Below, piece by piece: positions 29,844-38,643 of a stretch of DNA of 64,000 bases. The notes below the pieces were generated by a model, which saw only the letters and a list, made by a program, of their open reading frames with translations, did not search any database and was not told the origin of the DNA. How positions within the stretch are numbered: the stretch's first letter is position 1; each line of letters opens with the position of its first letter. This DNA is from Bacteroidia bacterium. GTDB taxonomy: Bacteria > Bacteroidota > Bacteroidia > Chitinophagales > UBA2359. The stretch is from the NCBI GenBank assembly GCA_030427245.1, contig JAUHXA010000036.1, positions 1-64,000 of the forward strand. Direction: 5' to 3'. Made by a program: the position numbers and the translations under genes.

Positions 29844-30932
29844 TTATTTCGGTGCCCTTATCAACATCCAAACTGCAATGACTCCAAAAATAATATTGGG
29901 CATCCATGCCCCCAAAAGTGGATTCAAATTGCCATTGGTAGCGAAAGTTGTGGAAAATTGAAGGGTGACAATATATAAAGCACTCAAGGCAATTCCCACA
30001 AAAACGTGAAACCCCATTCCTCCTCTTGCTTTGCGAGAAGCAACAGCTAAGGCTATGATAGAGAGGATGTAAGTAGAAAAAGGGACGGAGGTACGACGAT
30101 GTTTTTCGACTTGGTAAAACTCCAAATTAGGTGTACCTCGCTGTCGTTCTTTCGTAATGTAATCGTTGAGTTCGGTGCGGGTCATGGCATCTTTGAAGCG
30201 TTTTTCTCGAGCAAAATCCTTGGGGTGAAAATTCAAAGTAGTGTCCATTTTAGTACCTGTCGTGATTATTTCTTTCAACCCTTCAATGTGTCTTTCATTA
30301 TAATTACTCAATTCCCATTTACCTTTTTCACCATTCCATTTTGCTCGGGCAGCGTGGAGTTTATAAATCATATTTTGGTTGGAATCTATCTGTTCTAAGG
30401 TGAATTTTCGTCCCGAACTATCGCTGAGAAGAAAGGTTTCAAAATAGATGTAGGAATCAGGTGCTATTTGAAGGTGAATGTCTTTGTCTTTGTTCACTAT
30501 CTGCCCTCTCATGTATTGATACTCAAACTTCAAACGCTCCTTATTTGCCTCAGGCACCCAATAATGACTCCCATACAATTGCAGAGCTACCAAAAGCGTG
30601 GCGGCAAAGAAATAGGGACCAAAGAGGATGCGGTAAAAACTAATGCCACTCGCCAAAATTGCAATAATTTCGGTGCGATAAGCCATACGTGAGGTAAAAA
30701 AAATGACCGATACAAAAATAAATAATGGACTCAAAGTCAATACTGTATGCGGTATAAAATTGGCATAGTATTGAAAAATCACCAAATTGACTGGTGCATC
30801 GTTCTCCAAAAAATCGTCTATGCGCTCCGACAAATCTATCACCACAATCACTACACACAGCAATATGACGGTGAATAAGAATGTGCCCAAAAATTTGCCC
30901 ACAATGTATTTATCCAATTTTTTCATCGCCAC
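29844..30932 (-). CDS. LptF/LptG family LPS export permease
   Basis: The 362-residue protein has the LptF/G layout: two N-terminal helices with LDKYIVGKFLGTF at the start, a periplasmic beta-jellyroll (about 110-260) and a C-terminal membrane bundle containing RKARGGMGFHVFVGI. It forms the membrane part of the LptB2FG exporter that moves LPS to the outer membrane. Bacteroidota genomes commonly encode such genes apart from lptB, as here. No neighbouring lpt gene is visible. Confidence 0.92.
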   Translation of the reverse strand: MAMKKLDKYIVGKFLGTFLFTVILLCVVIVVIDLSERIDDFLENDAPVNLVIFQYYANFIPHTVLTLSPLFIFVSVIFFTSRMAYRTEIIAILASGISFYRILFGPYFFAATLLVALQLYGSHYWVPEANKERLKFEYQYMRGQIVNKDKDIHLQIAPDSYIYFETFLLSDSSGRKFTLEQIDSNQNMIYKLHAARAKWNGEKGKWELSNYNERHIEGLKEIITTGTKMDTTLNFHPKDFAREKRFKDAMTRTELNDYITKERQRGTPNLEFYQVEKHRRTSVPFSTYILSIIALAVASRKARGGMGFHVFVGIALSALYIVTLQFSTTFATNGNLNPLLGAWMPNIIFGVIAVWMLIRAPK

Positions 30933-31178
30933 AATTTTACGAAATTTTTGCCATTATGGAAACGTAATAATGCTGCAAAGGGTGGGGAGTTTTTTACCTC
31001 TATCTGATAGGTTTCCAAAAATCTTGATTTGAGTCAAGGTTTGGTGTTTATAAATCAAGGAACTTTGTGGTATTGAAGGGTGGAAGGTAACATCTTTGAG
31101 AAATCGGCACAAGCTCTTTTCATACTTCAAAAGACGACACCTTACCATCTCATTGAATCACCAAAAAAATGACTTGAA

Positions 31179-31748
31179 ATGAAAACATCCAACGAATTAC
31201 TGATTGAAGACCTCATCAATCGAACCAAAGATGTCCTCAACGAGGCGAATCTTCTTCTGCAATTGAAAACCAATCAATTGAATTGGAAAGCATCTGAAAA
31301 CGAATGGAGCATTTTGGAGTGTATCGAACACCTAAACCGTTATGGAGATTTTTATATCCCCGAAATTACCCAACGCATTGCAGCAGCCGAGCAAAAAGGG
31401 GAAAGTTTGATTTTCAAAAGCGGTTTGTTAGGGAATTACTTCGCTGAAAGTATGCTGCCCAAAGAGAAACTCAACAAAATAAATACTTTCAAATCTATGA
31501 ATCCTTTGGGCAGCAATTTGGACAAATCTACTTTGGAAAAATTCATTGCTCAACAAAAACAGATGCTCGACCTACTTCAAAAGGCAAGGAAGATTGACCT
31601 CAATAAAATCAAAACGTCTATCAGCATCTCCAAACTCATCAAATTGAAGTTGGGCGATACTTTCAGAGTGGTGATTTACCACAATCAACGTCATATTGTT
31701 CAGGCTAAAAGAGTACAAGAAAGAATGTATGAAAAAGAGGGCGTGTAA
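31179..31748 (+). CDS. DinB family protein
   Basis: The 189-residue four-helix protein matches the DinB/YfiT-like family: NWKASENEWSILECIEHLNRY provides the first metal His (EHL) and VVIYHNQRHIVQAKR the two C-terminal His ligands. These proteins bind a divalent metal and often act as thiol-dependent transferases or hydrolases. The specific substrate is unknown. It is a single gene. Confidence 0.87.
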   Translation: MKTSNELLIEDLINRTKDVLNEANLLLQLKTNQLNWKASENEWSILECIEHLNRYGDFYIPEITQRIAAAEQKGESLIFKSGLLGNYFAESMLPKEKLNKINTFKSMNPLGSNLDKSTLEKFIAQQKQMLDLLQKARKIDLNKIKTSISISKLIKLKLGDTFRVVIYHNQRHIVQAKRVQERMYEKEGV

Positions 31749-31830
31749 TTTTGAAAAAATCTCGTGACTAAACTTCTACAAATAGGTTCATTTAAGTCTG
31801 ACTTCTCGCTTCTCACCTCTGCCCTCTCAA

Positions 31831-32286
31831 TTAAGGATGAACGTGAAAACTAACCGTTTCGGTAGTGATATCGGGGTCGGTATCACGATTCTCTACATCT
31901 ACTGTTGGACCTCCGTGGTCGTGATTCCAGGCGGATACTTCCAAAGTCAAATTGCTGTGCTGATTTACGGTGAGGTTAATGTCACCATGAAATTCGAGCG
32001 TACCTTCGGCATGAGCATGTTCTGAATAGACCGAACCTTCAATTTCCTCGCCTGTATCAGCGTCCAAAATTCGGTAGCCAATATTGTGAATAATGTCTGT
32101 GTTGACCGCAGTGAAAACGATGTGGGTATGAATATCTGCTCCACTTTCAAAATTTGCATCCGCTTGAGGAGACATGATTTGTATGGCATACACCTTTTCT
32201 TCGGGTGTAGGGTCGTCATCGTCTTTGCAGGAACTAAAACCAAATAAAAGCGATGTAATGGTTAATACTAAAAGTAAATTTTTCAT
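31831..32286 (-). CDS. Histidine-rich lipoprotein
   Basis: The 151-residue protein has a lipoprotein signal with lipobox FSSC (Cys20), followed by an acidic KDDDD stretch that could act as an export or retention signal. The mature part contains eleven His, including HTH, HAH, HDH and HVH pairs, in an Ig-like beta-rich domain. Metal binding is suggested by composition and by the Cys-rich neighbour; this is inference. It is in a three-gene minus-strand group with an outer-membrane protein and a small Cys-containing membrane protein. Confidence 0.75.
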   Translation of the reverse strand: MKNLLLVLTITSLLFGFSSCKDDDDPTPEEKVYAIQIMSPQADANFESGADIHTHIVFTAVNTDIIHNIGYRILDADTGEEIEGSVYSEHAHAEGTLEFHGDINLTVNQHSNLTLEVSAWNHDHGGPTVDVENRDTDPDITTETVSFHVHP

Positions 32287-32320
32287 ATGTTAAAATATTT
32301 AAAAATGAGTCATAAAAATG

Positions 32321-33223
32321 TTAAAATAAATAAGCAATAGAGAGCGTGCTTCGTCCTTTTGCATCAATCTCATCGTCTGCATAAGATTGATACAGAGGGT
32401 GATAGTAATAAACACTTACAGAAAATTGATTTAGATTGGCTTCCATTCCGAGCAAACCAAAAATACCTTTTCCATTCGTGCCATGTTGCTCAAAACCTTT
32501 GCGTTGGTCGTAATCCATGTATTCTACGTTCACACCTGCAAAGGGTAGCAACTGCACATTTTTGAGTTGTTGTTCTAATGAAAATGCAAGAGAAGCATTG
32601 AACTGTGTGCCGTAGCGATATTCATCCGAATTGGTAGTTGGGATTTGAAGTAAGGTATTGAAGTTGATACCCATTTTTCGTTTTCGGTAGTTATAAACGG
32701 CATTGAACAGCCAACTCGTAGAACCTGTTCCGAGTTGAAAAGTATTAGGAGTATTCGGGTCTGTAGCGACATCCACATATTTTCCCGTTCCCAACTTTAC
32801 ACCTCCACCGAGTTGCAAAACATGGCGGTTGAGGCGAGTTATATCTTTTCCTATAGTTGATTGCCAAACAGTATAATTTGCCAAAAATCGCACATCACCC
32901 AAGCCCTTCAATTGGGTATTTTGTTCTCCAATCGCTCGGTTGAAAAAATTGTAGGGTACAAAGGCAGAGAGCTGTATTCGAGGAGATAGGGTGTATCGCA
33001 TCCACAATTCTGCTTGTTGATATTGTTCTTCAATGGGCAACCCATTGTCAAAGTGTGTAGCAGTGAAGCCACTGTGTATCCACCGAATGCCTACAAGATT
33101 CTTATCGGCATAAAACAACCCTCCTAATCCTCCACCTGCGGTACTACAACCACAGGAATCACAGGCATTTGCAGGGGGCAAATAACACAGTACTGCTACT
33201 AAAACTAGTAGCTTTTTGAACAT
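32321..33223 (-). CDS. Outer-membrane beta-barrel protein with N-terminal CxxCxC motif
   Basis: The 300-residue protein has a signal peptide ending at ANA, then CDSCGCSTAGGG right at the mature N-terminus, then a beta-barrel-like sequence ending in the outer-membrane C-terminal pattern (SIAYLF). The Cys cluster could bind a soft metal such as copper. It lies 34 nt from the His-rich lipoprotein and near a small protein with CNGKCHLK, so a metal uptake or export role is a reasonable guess. I do not recognise an exact family. Confidence 0.7.
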   Translation of the reverse strand: MFKKLLVLVAVLCYLPPANACDSCGCSTAGGGLGGLFYADKNLVGIRWIHSGFTATHFDNGLPIEEQYQQAELWMRYTLSPRIQLSAFVPYNFFNRAIGEQNTQLKGLGDVRFLANYTVWQSTIGKDITRLNRHVLQLGGGVKLGTGKYVDVATDPNTPNTFQLGTGSTSWLFNAVYNYRKRKMGINFNTLLQIPTTNSDEYRYGTQFNASLAFSLEQQLKNVQLLPFAGVNVEYMDYDQRKGFEQHGTNGKGIFGLLGMEANLNQFSVSVYYYHPLYQSYADDEIDAKGRSTLSIAYLF

Positions 33224-33368
33224 GATGTTTGTTTTGTGTTAATTATTGAATCAATTGCAGGTACTCCATTTACTCTTATCGAATGGAATAGCTATACTAT
33301 TCCCAAATTAGGGGTTTAGACATAGACATTGTAAATGAAAATGCAATTGTTAAAAAAGGATGGAAGTA

Positions 33369-33770
33369 TTATCCTTTTATCGGAGGATGGAAAATGTCGA
33401 AAATAAAACATTGGTCTTCTTTTAGGAAGTTGGGGCGTGTTAATGTTTTATGCAAAGGAAGATTGTTAAAACTAAAAGAAGGGCTGGATTGAATCAGCCA
33501 ATTGATGGTAATTCGTTCCGTATTCTCTGTGGGGTCTGAAGGCAGCTCCTGTTTTGAAGCCTGTTTTTTCAACATTTGCTTCAAATGGCATTTTCCGTTG
33601 CACTTCAATTCGGGGCGACTTTTGTTGATACACAAGACATTCGCTATATAATCCTTGTTCAGTTGATACACCACATAAGGAGTCACATCTTGCCATTGCA
33701 GCAAGATGAAGCTGATAAGGAGTAATATGGTAATGAATCGGTTCAACAAAATTCTATTAATTTCAAGCAC
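33369..33770 (-). CDS. Small membrane protein with CNGKCHL motif
   Basis: The 133-residue protein has an N-terminal membrane helix (about 10-27) and a periplasmic part with three Cys in the pattern VLCINKSR...CNGKCHLKQ. Similar small proteins occur in Bacteroidota next to metal-related outer-membrane genes. It heads the three-gene group ending in the His-rich lipoprotein. Function unknown; metal handling is inferred from neighbours and Cys/His content. Confidence 0.65.
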   Translation of the reverse strand: MLEINRILLNRFITILLLISFILLQWQDVTPYVVYQLNKDYIANVLCINKSRPELKCNGKCHLKQMLKKQASKQELPSDPTENTERITINWLIQSSPSFSFNNLPLHKTLTRPNFLKEDQCFIFDIFHPPIKG

Positions 33771-33853
33771 AAAATTATAACATAAAATGGAATTCCACTA
33801 CTAAAAGTTGGCTGTATTTTGACAAATTGGTATTGAAAGAAGGATTAATGTTG

Positions 33854-34912
33854 CTAAATGAGCATTTCATACCGCCGAATATCTACCTCTTTCTGCAATA
33901 CCTCCTCACTCTCCAAATACGCTGCAAAATGATGGGCAAAATAAGGACTCAATGACACGCCTTTAGTTCCCAAACCGTTGAAAATGCCCATATTGGGATA
34001 TTGAGGATGCAAACCCAAAAAGGGTCGTCGGTCTTTGGCAGAAGGGCGGATACCTGCTTGGTGGTCAAGGATTTTGTATGGAATTTGGAGGGTGTTATCG
34101 AGTTGGATAAGGAGGTCTTGGCGGGCTTTTGAAGTGGGGATTTCGTTGAGTTCCTTCCATTCGTAAGTTGAACCAACCCAATAGCGGTCATTGCCCAATG
34201 GTAGGAGGGTGATTTTATTTTTGATGATTTGTTGTGCTTTCTCCAAGTCCAAATCTTTGGCTTCTACTATGAGAAACTCTCCCTTTGCAGGCACGAAAGG
34301 CAGCCAATTGAAGTAGGGATTGAAGCGGCTTTGGTGTCCTTCACAAAAAATAATGTTCTTCGCTTCAATGCCTTGCCAAGTCACGCTTTTTTCATTCAAA
34401 ATCAAATCATTGTAATCAAATTTTGCTTCAATAAGTCCCTTTTTTTTCTGCAAATGTTGACGATAAGAAGATAATAGTTGGGGAGTATTGACAAACATTG
34501 CCCCGCTGATTTCACCAAACCCAACCTCATTTTTGAAGGCGGGGTGAAAGGCTTCGTTTTGAATATTTTTGAAGTATTTGTCGTAGCCTTCCTCTCCACT
34601 TCTCGCCCAAAAAGTGTTCAATTCTTTGACATTTGAGAGCAGCCAAACCATTGTGCGGTCATAACAAAAACGAGTTTGCAGCAAGTCTTCCAATTCACGA
34701 TAATGCGTTTTTGCAAAAGGAAATAAGGTTTCTGCTCTCCAAGACTTGACCAATTTTCTCCCCGTTATCGGATTCATCAATCCCGACGAAACCCTTGACG
34801 CAGCCAATGGATGTGCATCGTCTATGAGCAGTATTTTTTTGTTTTTTTGCAGTAGAAAATAACTTAGCCAAGTGCCTGCAAGACCTTGACCGATGATTAG
34901 GTAATCGTGCAT
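33854..34912 (-). CDS. FAD-dependent oxidoreductase (DAO family)
   Basis: The 352-residue protein starts with a dinucleotide-binding GxGxAG motif (IIGQGLAGTWLSYFLL) and has the DAO fold with SGLMNPITGR near residue 64, like the oxidase domain of MnmC and glycine oxidase-like enzymes. The C-terminal AGIRPSAKDRRPFLG block binds the FAD ribityl end. The amine substrate is unknown. Alone in its orientation group, it follows the acyltransferase gene. Confidence 0.85.
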   Translation of the reverse strand: MHDYLIIGQGLAGTWLSYFLLQKNKKILLIDDAHPLAASRVSSGLMNPITGRKLVKSWRAETLFPFAKTHYRELEDLLQTRFCYDRTMVWLLSNVKELNTFWARSGEEGYDKYFKNIQNEAFHPAFKNEVGFGEISGAMFVNTPQLLSSYRQHLQKKKGLIEAKFDYNDLILNEKSVTWQGIEAKNIIFCEGHQSRFNPYFNWLPFVPAKGEFLIVEAKDLDLEKAQQIIKNKITLLPLGNDRYWVGSTYEWKELNEIPTSKARQDLLIQLDNTLQIPYKILDHQAGIRPSAKDRRPFLGLHPQYPNMGIFNGLGTKGVSLSPYFAHHFAAYLESEEVLQKEVDIRRYEMLI

Positions 34913-34973
34913 TTAAATTATAGGTTTATTTTAGATGACAAGGTGTAATCTTTTTTGGAGAGAAACGGAGAAA

Positions 34974-35053
34974 AATAGCTTGTGCCGACTTCTCGGTATG
35001 ACATCTTGCCATCGGTTTTGAGATTACATACCGAGTTCTCGGTACAAGCTATT
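34974..35053. repeat. Long imperfect inverted repeat (27-nt arms)
   Basis: Arms at 34974-35000 and 35027-35053 pair over most of their length (about 22 of 27) around a 26-base spacer. They share AATAGCTTGT/ACAAGCTATT ends and a CTCGGTATG/CATACCGAG core. The repeat fills the gap between two minus-strand genes and lacks a T-run, so an mRNA-stabilising or protein-binding dyad is more likely than a terminator. Confidence 0.8.
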
Positions 35054-35074
35054 CTTTGCTTCGCTTTGAAGATG

Positions 35075-36436
35075 TCACCTCAAAACCTTAAACATTTTTT
35101 GTTTTAATTCCTGCAATTCCTTCCATTTCAATGGCTTCTTCTTTTTCACCGATTTTCTTTGAAGCTCCAATCTCCAATTTTCAACTTCTTCTTCCAACCA
35201 CAAATATACGCCTCCAGCAATCAAAACACTCCCCAAATACAGACCTGCAATTGCAGTACTTTGAGCGGAAATACCCACTAAAAGCGTTTGCAGTAAATAA
35301 AAAAGTAGGATGAACAACAATCCAAAACCTAATTTCATAGAAGCAAAAAAGCTGGGGTCTTTGAACATTTTGTAGGTCAAGTATTGGGTGAGTTTGCAGG
35401 GCACAAAGTGATTGATGTAACCATACAAACCAATTGGAGCGAGTAAAATCACCTTCATTTTCTCAGCAAAAGTAGGAGCTTGAAAATCATCGGCAATGGC
35501 TTTGGGTGATAAGTTCAATTGTTTCAATAGTTTACAATATTCTTTTACCTTACCATCCAATTCCTGCATTTTTTCGGGTTGGGTGGCAGCGAGTTCTTCA
35601 AGATTTTGCAGAGTATTTTTTTGAAGATTGAATATACTAGGTAAAACCTTGCCAATCGAAGATGCCGAAGAAGTCGGTACACCTTCAAACTTTGGCAACG
35701 GTTGAAGCCAAGCCGAAAAAGACTTTGGAAAACATTCACTTACAAACTTGAAGGAGTCATAGTGAGCGGTATTACCGATATGGACGACCTCTTTTTGGAG
35801 TTGATTTTGCAGTTCTTTTCGTAGTTGATTCATTGCCTGTTGAGGCTGTTCTTGGTAGAGGCTTTGCATATCTGTGACCGTCATAGGTTCACCAAATCTC
35901 AAATACAAATCTCCTCTAAATTGGGTGGTTTGGCTGTAATTGATGCCTACGGGAATGATTTGCAGGTTCATATTGAAGTCTTGGCTCTCTTCGGCTCTGA
36001 AAACGATACGGCTGAATCCCTTACTCAATGGGCGCACTTTTTTGATGACATTCTGACTGCCTTCTGGAAAAATCAACACGCTCTGATTGTGCTGCAATAA
36101 GTCCACACAATGGTCAAAAGTGGCTTCGTTCTTGGCGAGGTTTTGAATACCGTTGCGGATGCGGTAAATGGGCATCATGTTGAGTTTTTTTAAAATCCAC
36201 GCTATTGCAGGTTTTTCAAAAACAAGCGCACGGGTCACAGAATGAACGGGTTGCGGTACAGCACATGCCACTACAATGGCATCCATAAATGCACTTTGAT
36301 GATTGGGGGTGAACAGGATAGGCGTATCTTTTGGAACGTTTTCCAAACCCTCTACTTCTATGCGACGAAAGAAGATTTTCAAGCATAGCTTGATAAATGG
36401 TTTGATAAAATGATAAAACAAAGAAGAATGGTTCAT
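35075..36436 (-). CDS. PlsC-like lysophospholipid acyltransferase
   Basis: The 453-residue protein has the acyltransferase motif FTPNHQSAFMD (His46/Asp52, HX5D spacing seen in this Bacteroidota subgroup) and block III IFPEGSQN near residue 125. A C-terminal part has two membrane helices and a lysine-rich tail (RKSVKKKKPLK). It is longer than standard PlsC because of the extra region. Probable role: acylation of lyso-phospholipids or related membrane lipids; the acceptor is not known. Confidence 0.87.
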   Translation of the reverse strand: MNHSSLFYHFIKPFIKLCLKIFFRRIEVEGLENVPKDTPILFTPNHQSAFMDAIVVACAVPQPVHSVTRALVFEKPAIAWILKKLNMMPIYRIRNGIQNLAKNEATFDHCVDLLQHNQSVLIFPEGSQNVIKKVRPLSKGFSRIVFRAEESQDFNMNLQIIPVGINYSQTTQFRGDLYLRFGEPMTVTDMQSLYQEQPQQAMNQLRKELQNQLQKEVVHIGNTAHYDSFKFVSECFPKSFSAWLQPLPKFEGVPTSSASSIGKVLPSIFNLQKNTLQNLEELAATQPEKMQELDGKVKEYCKLLKQLNLSPKAIADDFQAPTFAEKMKVILLAPIGLYGYINHFVPCKLTQYLTYKMFKDPSFFASMKLGFGLLFILLFYLLQTLLVGISAQSTAIAGLYLGSVLIAGGVYLWLEEEVENWRLELQRKSVKKKKPLKWKELQELKQKMFKVLR

Positions 36437-36704
36437 TTCGTACTAATGGATTAGAGGGTGATTCTGCTGTCACTAGGGACTCTTTCTTTCGTCTAAAAGT
36501 AAGAAAAGTTGTGGAAGATGAGGATAAATAGGGCAATGAAATTATTTAGTCGCTTTACAAATTTGTTTTTTATCCGTTTTATTTTCTCTATTTTCCAATA
36601 AAAATTATCTTTGTAGTCCTAAAAATACAACACTGCCTAATTTACCCCTTTTAACCAAGTCTATATTTATCACTTTATTTTTTAGCATTTCTGAACTGCA
36701 ATAA

Positions 36705-37472
36705 ATGAAATTTTTAAACTCCCTTCAATACACATTCTTATTTTTGTTACTTATCAGTTTATCTTCTACCGACATTTTTGCTCAAGGCTTTGAAAACAGT
36801 CAGCTTCAATATTCGCGTGTTCGCACTGCAAAAATGGATAAGGAGTACAAACTTCAGCAAAAATTTGCCGCAAGAAATTTACCTTACCCCCCTACTGAGG
36901 TCTATTTCAGAGCCTTCAAAAAAGAAGGTATATTGGAGATTTGGGTGAAAGGATGGGACGGTCGTTTCAAGAAGTTTGACGACTATACTTCCTGTGCCTC
37001 TTCGGGTGATTTGGGGCCTAAGCGTCGGCAAGGAGACGAGCAAGTTCCAGAGGGTTTTTACTACATCAATCGTTTTAATCCACAGAGCAATTATTACCTA
37101 TCTTTGGGCATTGACTACCCAAATCAATCGGACAGAATCAAAAGCACTTATAGCCGTTTGGGAGGAAGTATTTATATACATGGAAGTTGCAAAACAATAG
37201 GCTGCATACCTTTGACCAATGAAAAAATCAAGGAGGTATATCTATTAGCAGTCAAGGCGAAAAACAGCGGTCAAGGGAAAATCCCCATCCACATTTTCCC
37301 CTTCAAGTTTAACAATGTTTTATACGCTCAAAAGGAAAAACAAAAACGCTCTTACGATTATCCTTTGTTGAGTTTTTGGGAAAACTTGAGGCAGGGCTAT
37401 GATTACTTTGAAAATAACAAGGTCGTTCCAAGAGTAGCGGTGAATTCGGACGGGTCTTATGCGTTTTATTGA
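36705..37472 (+). CDS. L,D-transpeptidase family protein (YafK-like)
   Basis: The 255-residue exported protein has a signal peptide ending near IFAQ and a YkuD-type catalytic domain with IYIHGSCKTIGCIPL (His159, Cys167). The active-site pattern is that of the YafK/YcfS group that forms or hydrolyses meso-DAP crosslinks or attaches proteins to peptidoglycan. All key residues are present. It converges on the next gene across a strong hairpin. Confidence 0.9.
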   Translation: MKFLNSLQYTFLFLLLISLSSTDIFAQGFENSQLQYSRVRTAKMDKEYKLQQKFAARNLPYPPTEVYFRAFKKEGILEIWVKGWDGRFKKFDDYTSCASSGDLGPKRRQGDEQVPEGFYYINRFNPQSNYYLSLGIDYPNQSDRIKSTYSRLGGSIYIHGSCKTIGCIPLTNEKIKEVYLLAVKAKNSGQGKIPIHIFPFKFNNVLYAQKEKQKRSYDYPLLSFWENLRQGYDYFENNKVVPRVAVNSDGSYAFY

Positions 37473-37494
37473 TTTGGTGGGGTTCACCACAAAT

Positions 37495-37524
37495 CCCATT
37501 CATAGCTCTTGGGCTATGAATGGG
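37495..37524 (+). terminator. Hairpin between convergent genes
   Basis: A perfect 12-bp stem CCCATTCATAGC (37495-37506) / GCTATGAATGGG (37513-37524) with a six-base loop lies between the L,D-transpeptidase (plus) and the WGR-like gene (minus). Flanking T/A tracts are weak on both sides, so it probably serves as a bidirectional transcription stop. Strand assignment is nominal. Confidence 0.7.
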
Positions 37525-37533
37525 GAATAAAAT

Positions 37534-38517
37534 TTATCCCACCCACTCCTTCACCAAAGGCAAAATCTCCGCCTCCAAGTCCATCTGAAATTTACTCAAA
37601 ACAGCTCGTTCTCCACCTTCAAAAAAACATTCAATTTGATACAAATTTTGATTGTTTACTTGAATCTCTTGTGTCTCCATTGCAGTCTGTTTCTCCAAAA
37701 TAGTGTATGTTTTCTCCTTCAACTGGACTCCATCACCATTATACGCCTCCGCTTCTTTTATCTTTTCACCTAACAATTTCACCTCCCGAAAACCCCACTT
37801 CAAGGCATCCCATTTTTTGGAGTTCAAAACCAACCGAACTGCGTCCACATCTTTCGGCAAATCCCAACTAAAAGTATAACCTGCACTTTTGGTCAGCAAC
37901 AAATAACCGTCCACCTGCTTTCCATTTACTTCAAAAGTAGCCTTTTGTTGTACTATTTTTTCCGCTTCAAAAAAGCCCATTTTGCAGCCCGTCATTTTCT
38001 TATCGAAGTAGTCCGCAAACTTTTGCCGAGTCTTCAAAGGCAATCTTTTGTCAGTTGCCTCCACAAAACCTTTTTCTTTTTGCAGTTCTAAAAAGGAGTT
38101 GGCAATCAGCATCATTTTTCGATTTGTGTCATAGTTTTTTTCTTCAAAAACTCCCGTTGCGCCCACCTTTCCTTCTTCCATAATGAAAGTCTTGTCATTT
38201 GCAGCCATTGCCCAGAAAGAATCGCCTTTTTCGAAGTAGAGATTGAGGGTGTCTTTTGTGTCGATTGATAGGTAATATATTTTATACTTACCTGGCTGTC
38301 TATACCCCCAAGTATTTCGATGCTTCTTGTAGAGGTAGTCCATGCCCTGCGAAACCTGTCTTTGGGCAGCACTGTAGCCTTGACTTCGGAGGCGATTTTT
38401 GACCTCCAAAGTTGTGGTTTCATTGTTGAGCGTCATCAAATATTCGGCTGCTTCTTTTGTAGCTGCTTCGGTGAGCATTTTTAAGGATGGTTGATTCATA
38501 AAATGTATGTTATCCAA
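37534..38517 (-). CDS. Protein with N-terminal helical domain and degenerate WGR-like domain
   Basis: The 327-residue protein is cytosolic by sequence. Residues about 98-155 resemble a WGR domain: FWAMAANDK, then GKVGATG in the place of GR(I/V)GxxG, then ELQKEKGF in the place of KxxKGY. The same order is seen in the PARP protein encoded 1.2 kb upstream (GRVGSRG...RKGY). Residues 1-75 look like a small helix-rich, possibly winged-helix, domain (LEVKNRLRSQGYSAAQRQVS). The C-terminal part is mixed alpha/beta and unassigned. WGR domains bind nucleic-acid ends, so it may belong with the PARP/SWIM cluster. The call rests on weak motifs. Confidence 0.6.
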   Translation of the reverse strand: MDNIHFMNQPSLKMLTEAATKEAAEYLMTLNNETTTLEVKNRLRSQGYSAAQRQVSQGMDYLYKKHRNTWGYRQPGKYKIYYLSIDTKDTLNLYFEKGDSFWAMAANDKTFIMEEGKVGATGVFEEKNYDTNRKMMLIANSFLELQKEKGFVEATDKRLPLKTRQKFADYFDKKMTGCKMGFFEAEKIVQQKATFEVNGKQVDGYLLLTKSAGYTFSWDLPKDVDAVRLVLNSKKWDALKWGFREVKLLGEKIKEAEAYNGDGVQLKEKTYTILEKQTAMETQEIQVNNQNLYQIECFFEGGERAVLSKFQMDLEAEILPLVKEWVG

Positions 38518-38643
38518 TTAATTGTTGTTTTCCTAAAATAAAACAAGAATTTGAGTATTCATAAGAATCTGCTCCTAAAACCATATTCTTGTGAATCCAA
38601 AAATTCTTGTTGTCTTACTTCAATATTTAATCAATAATAAAAA

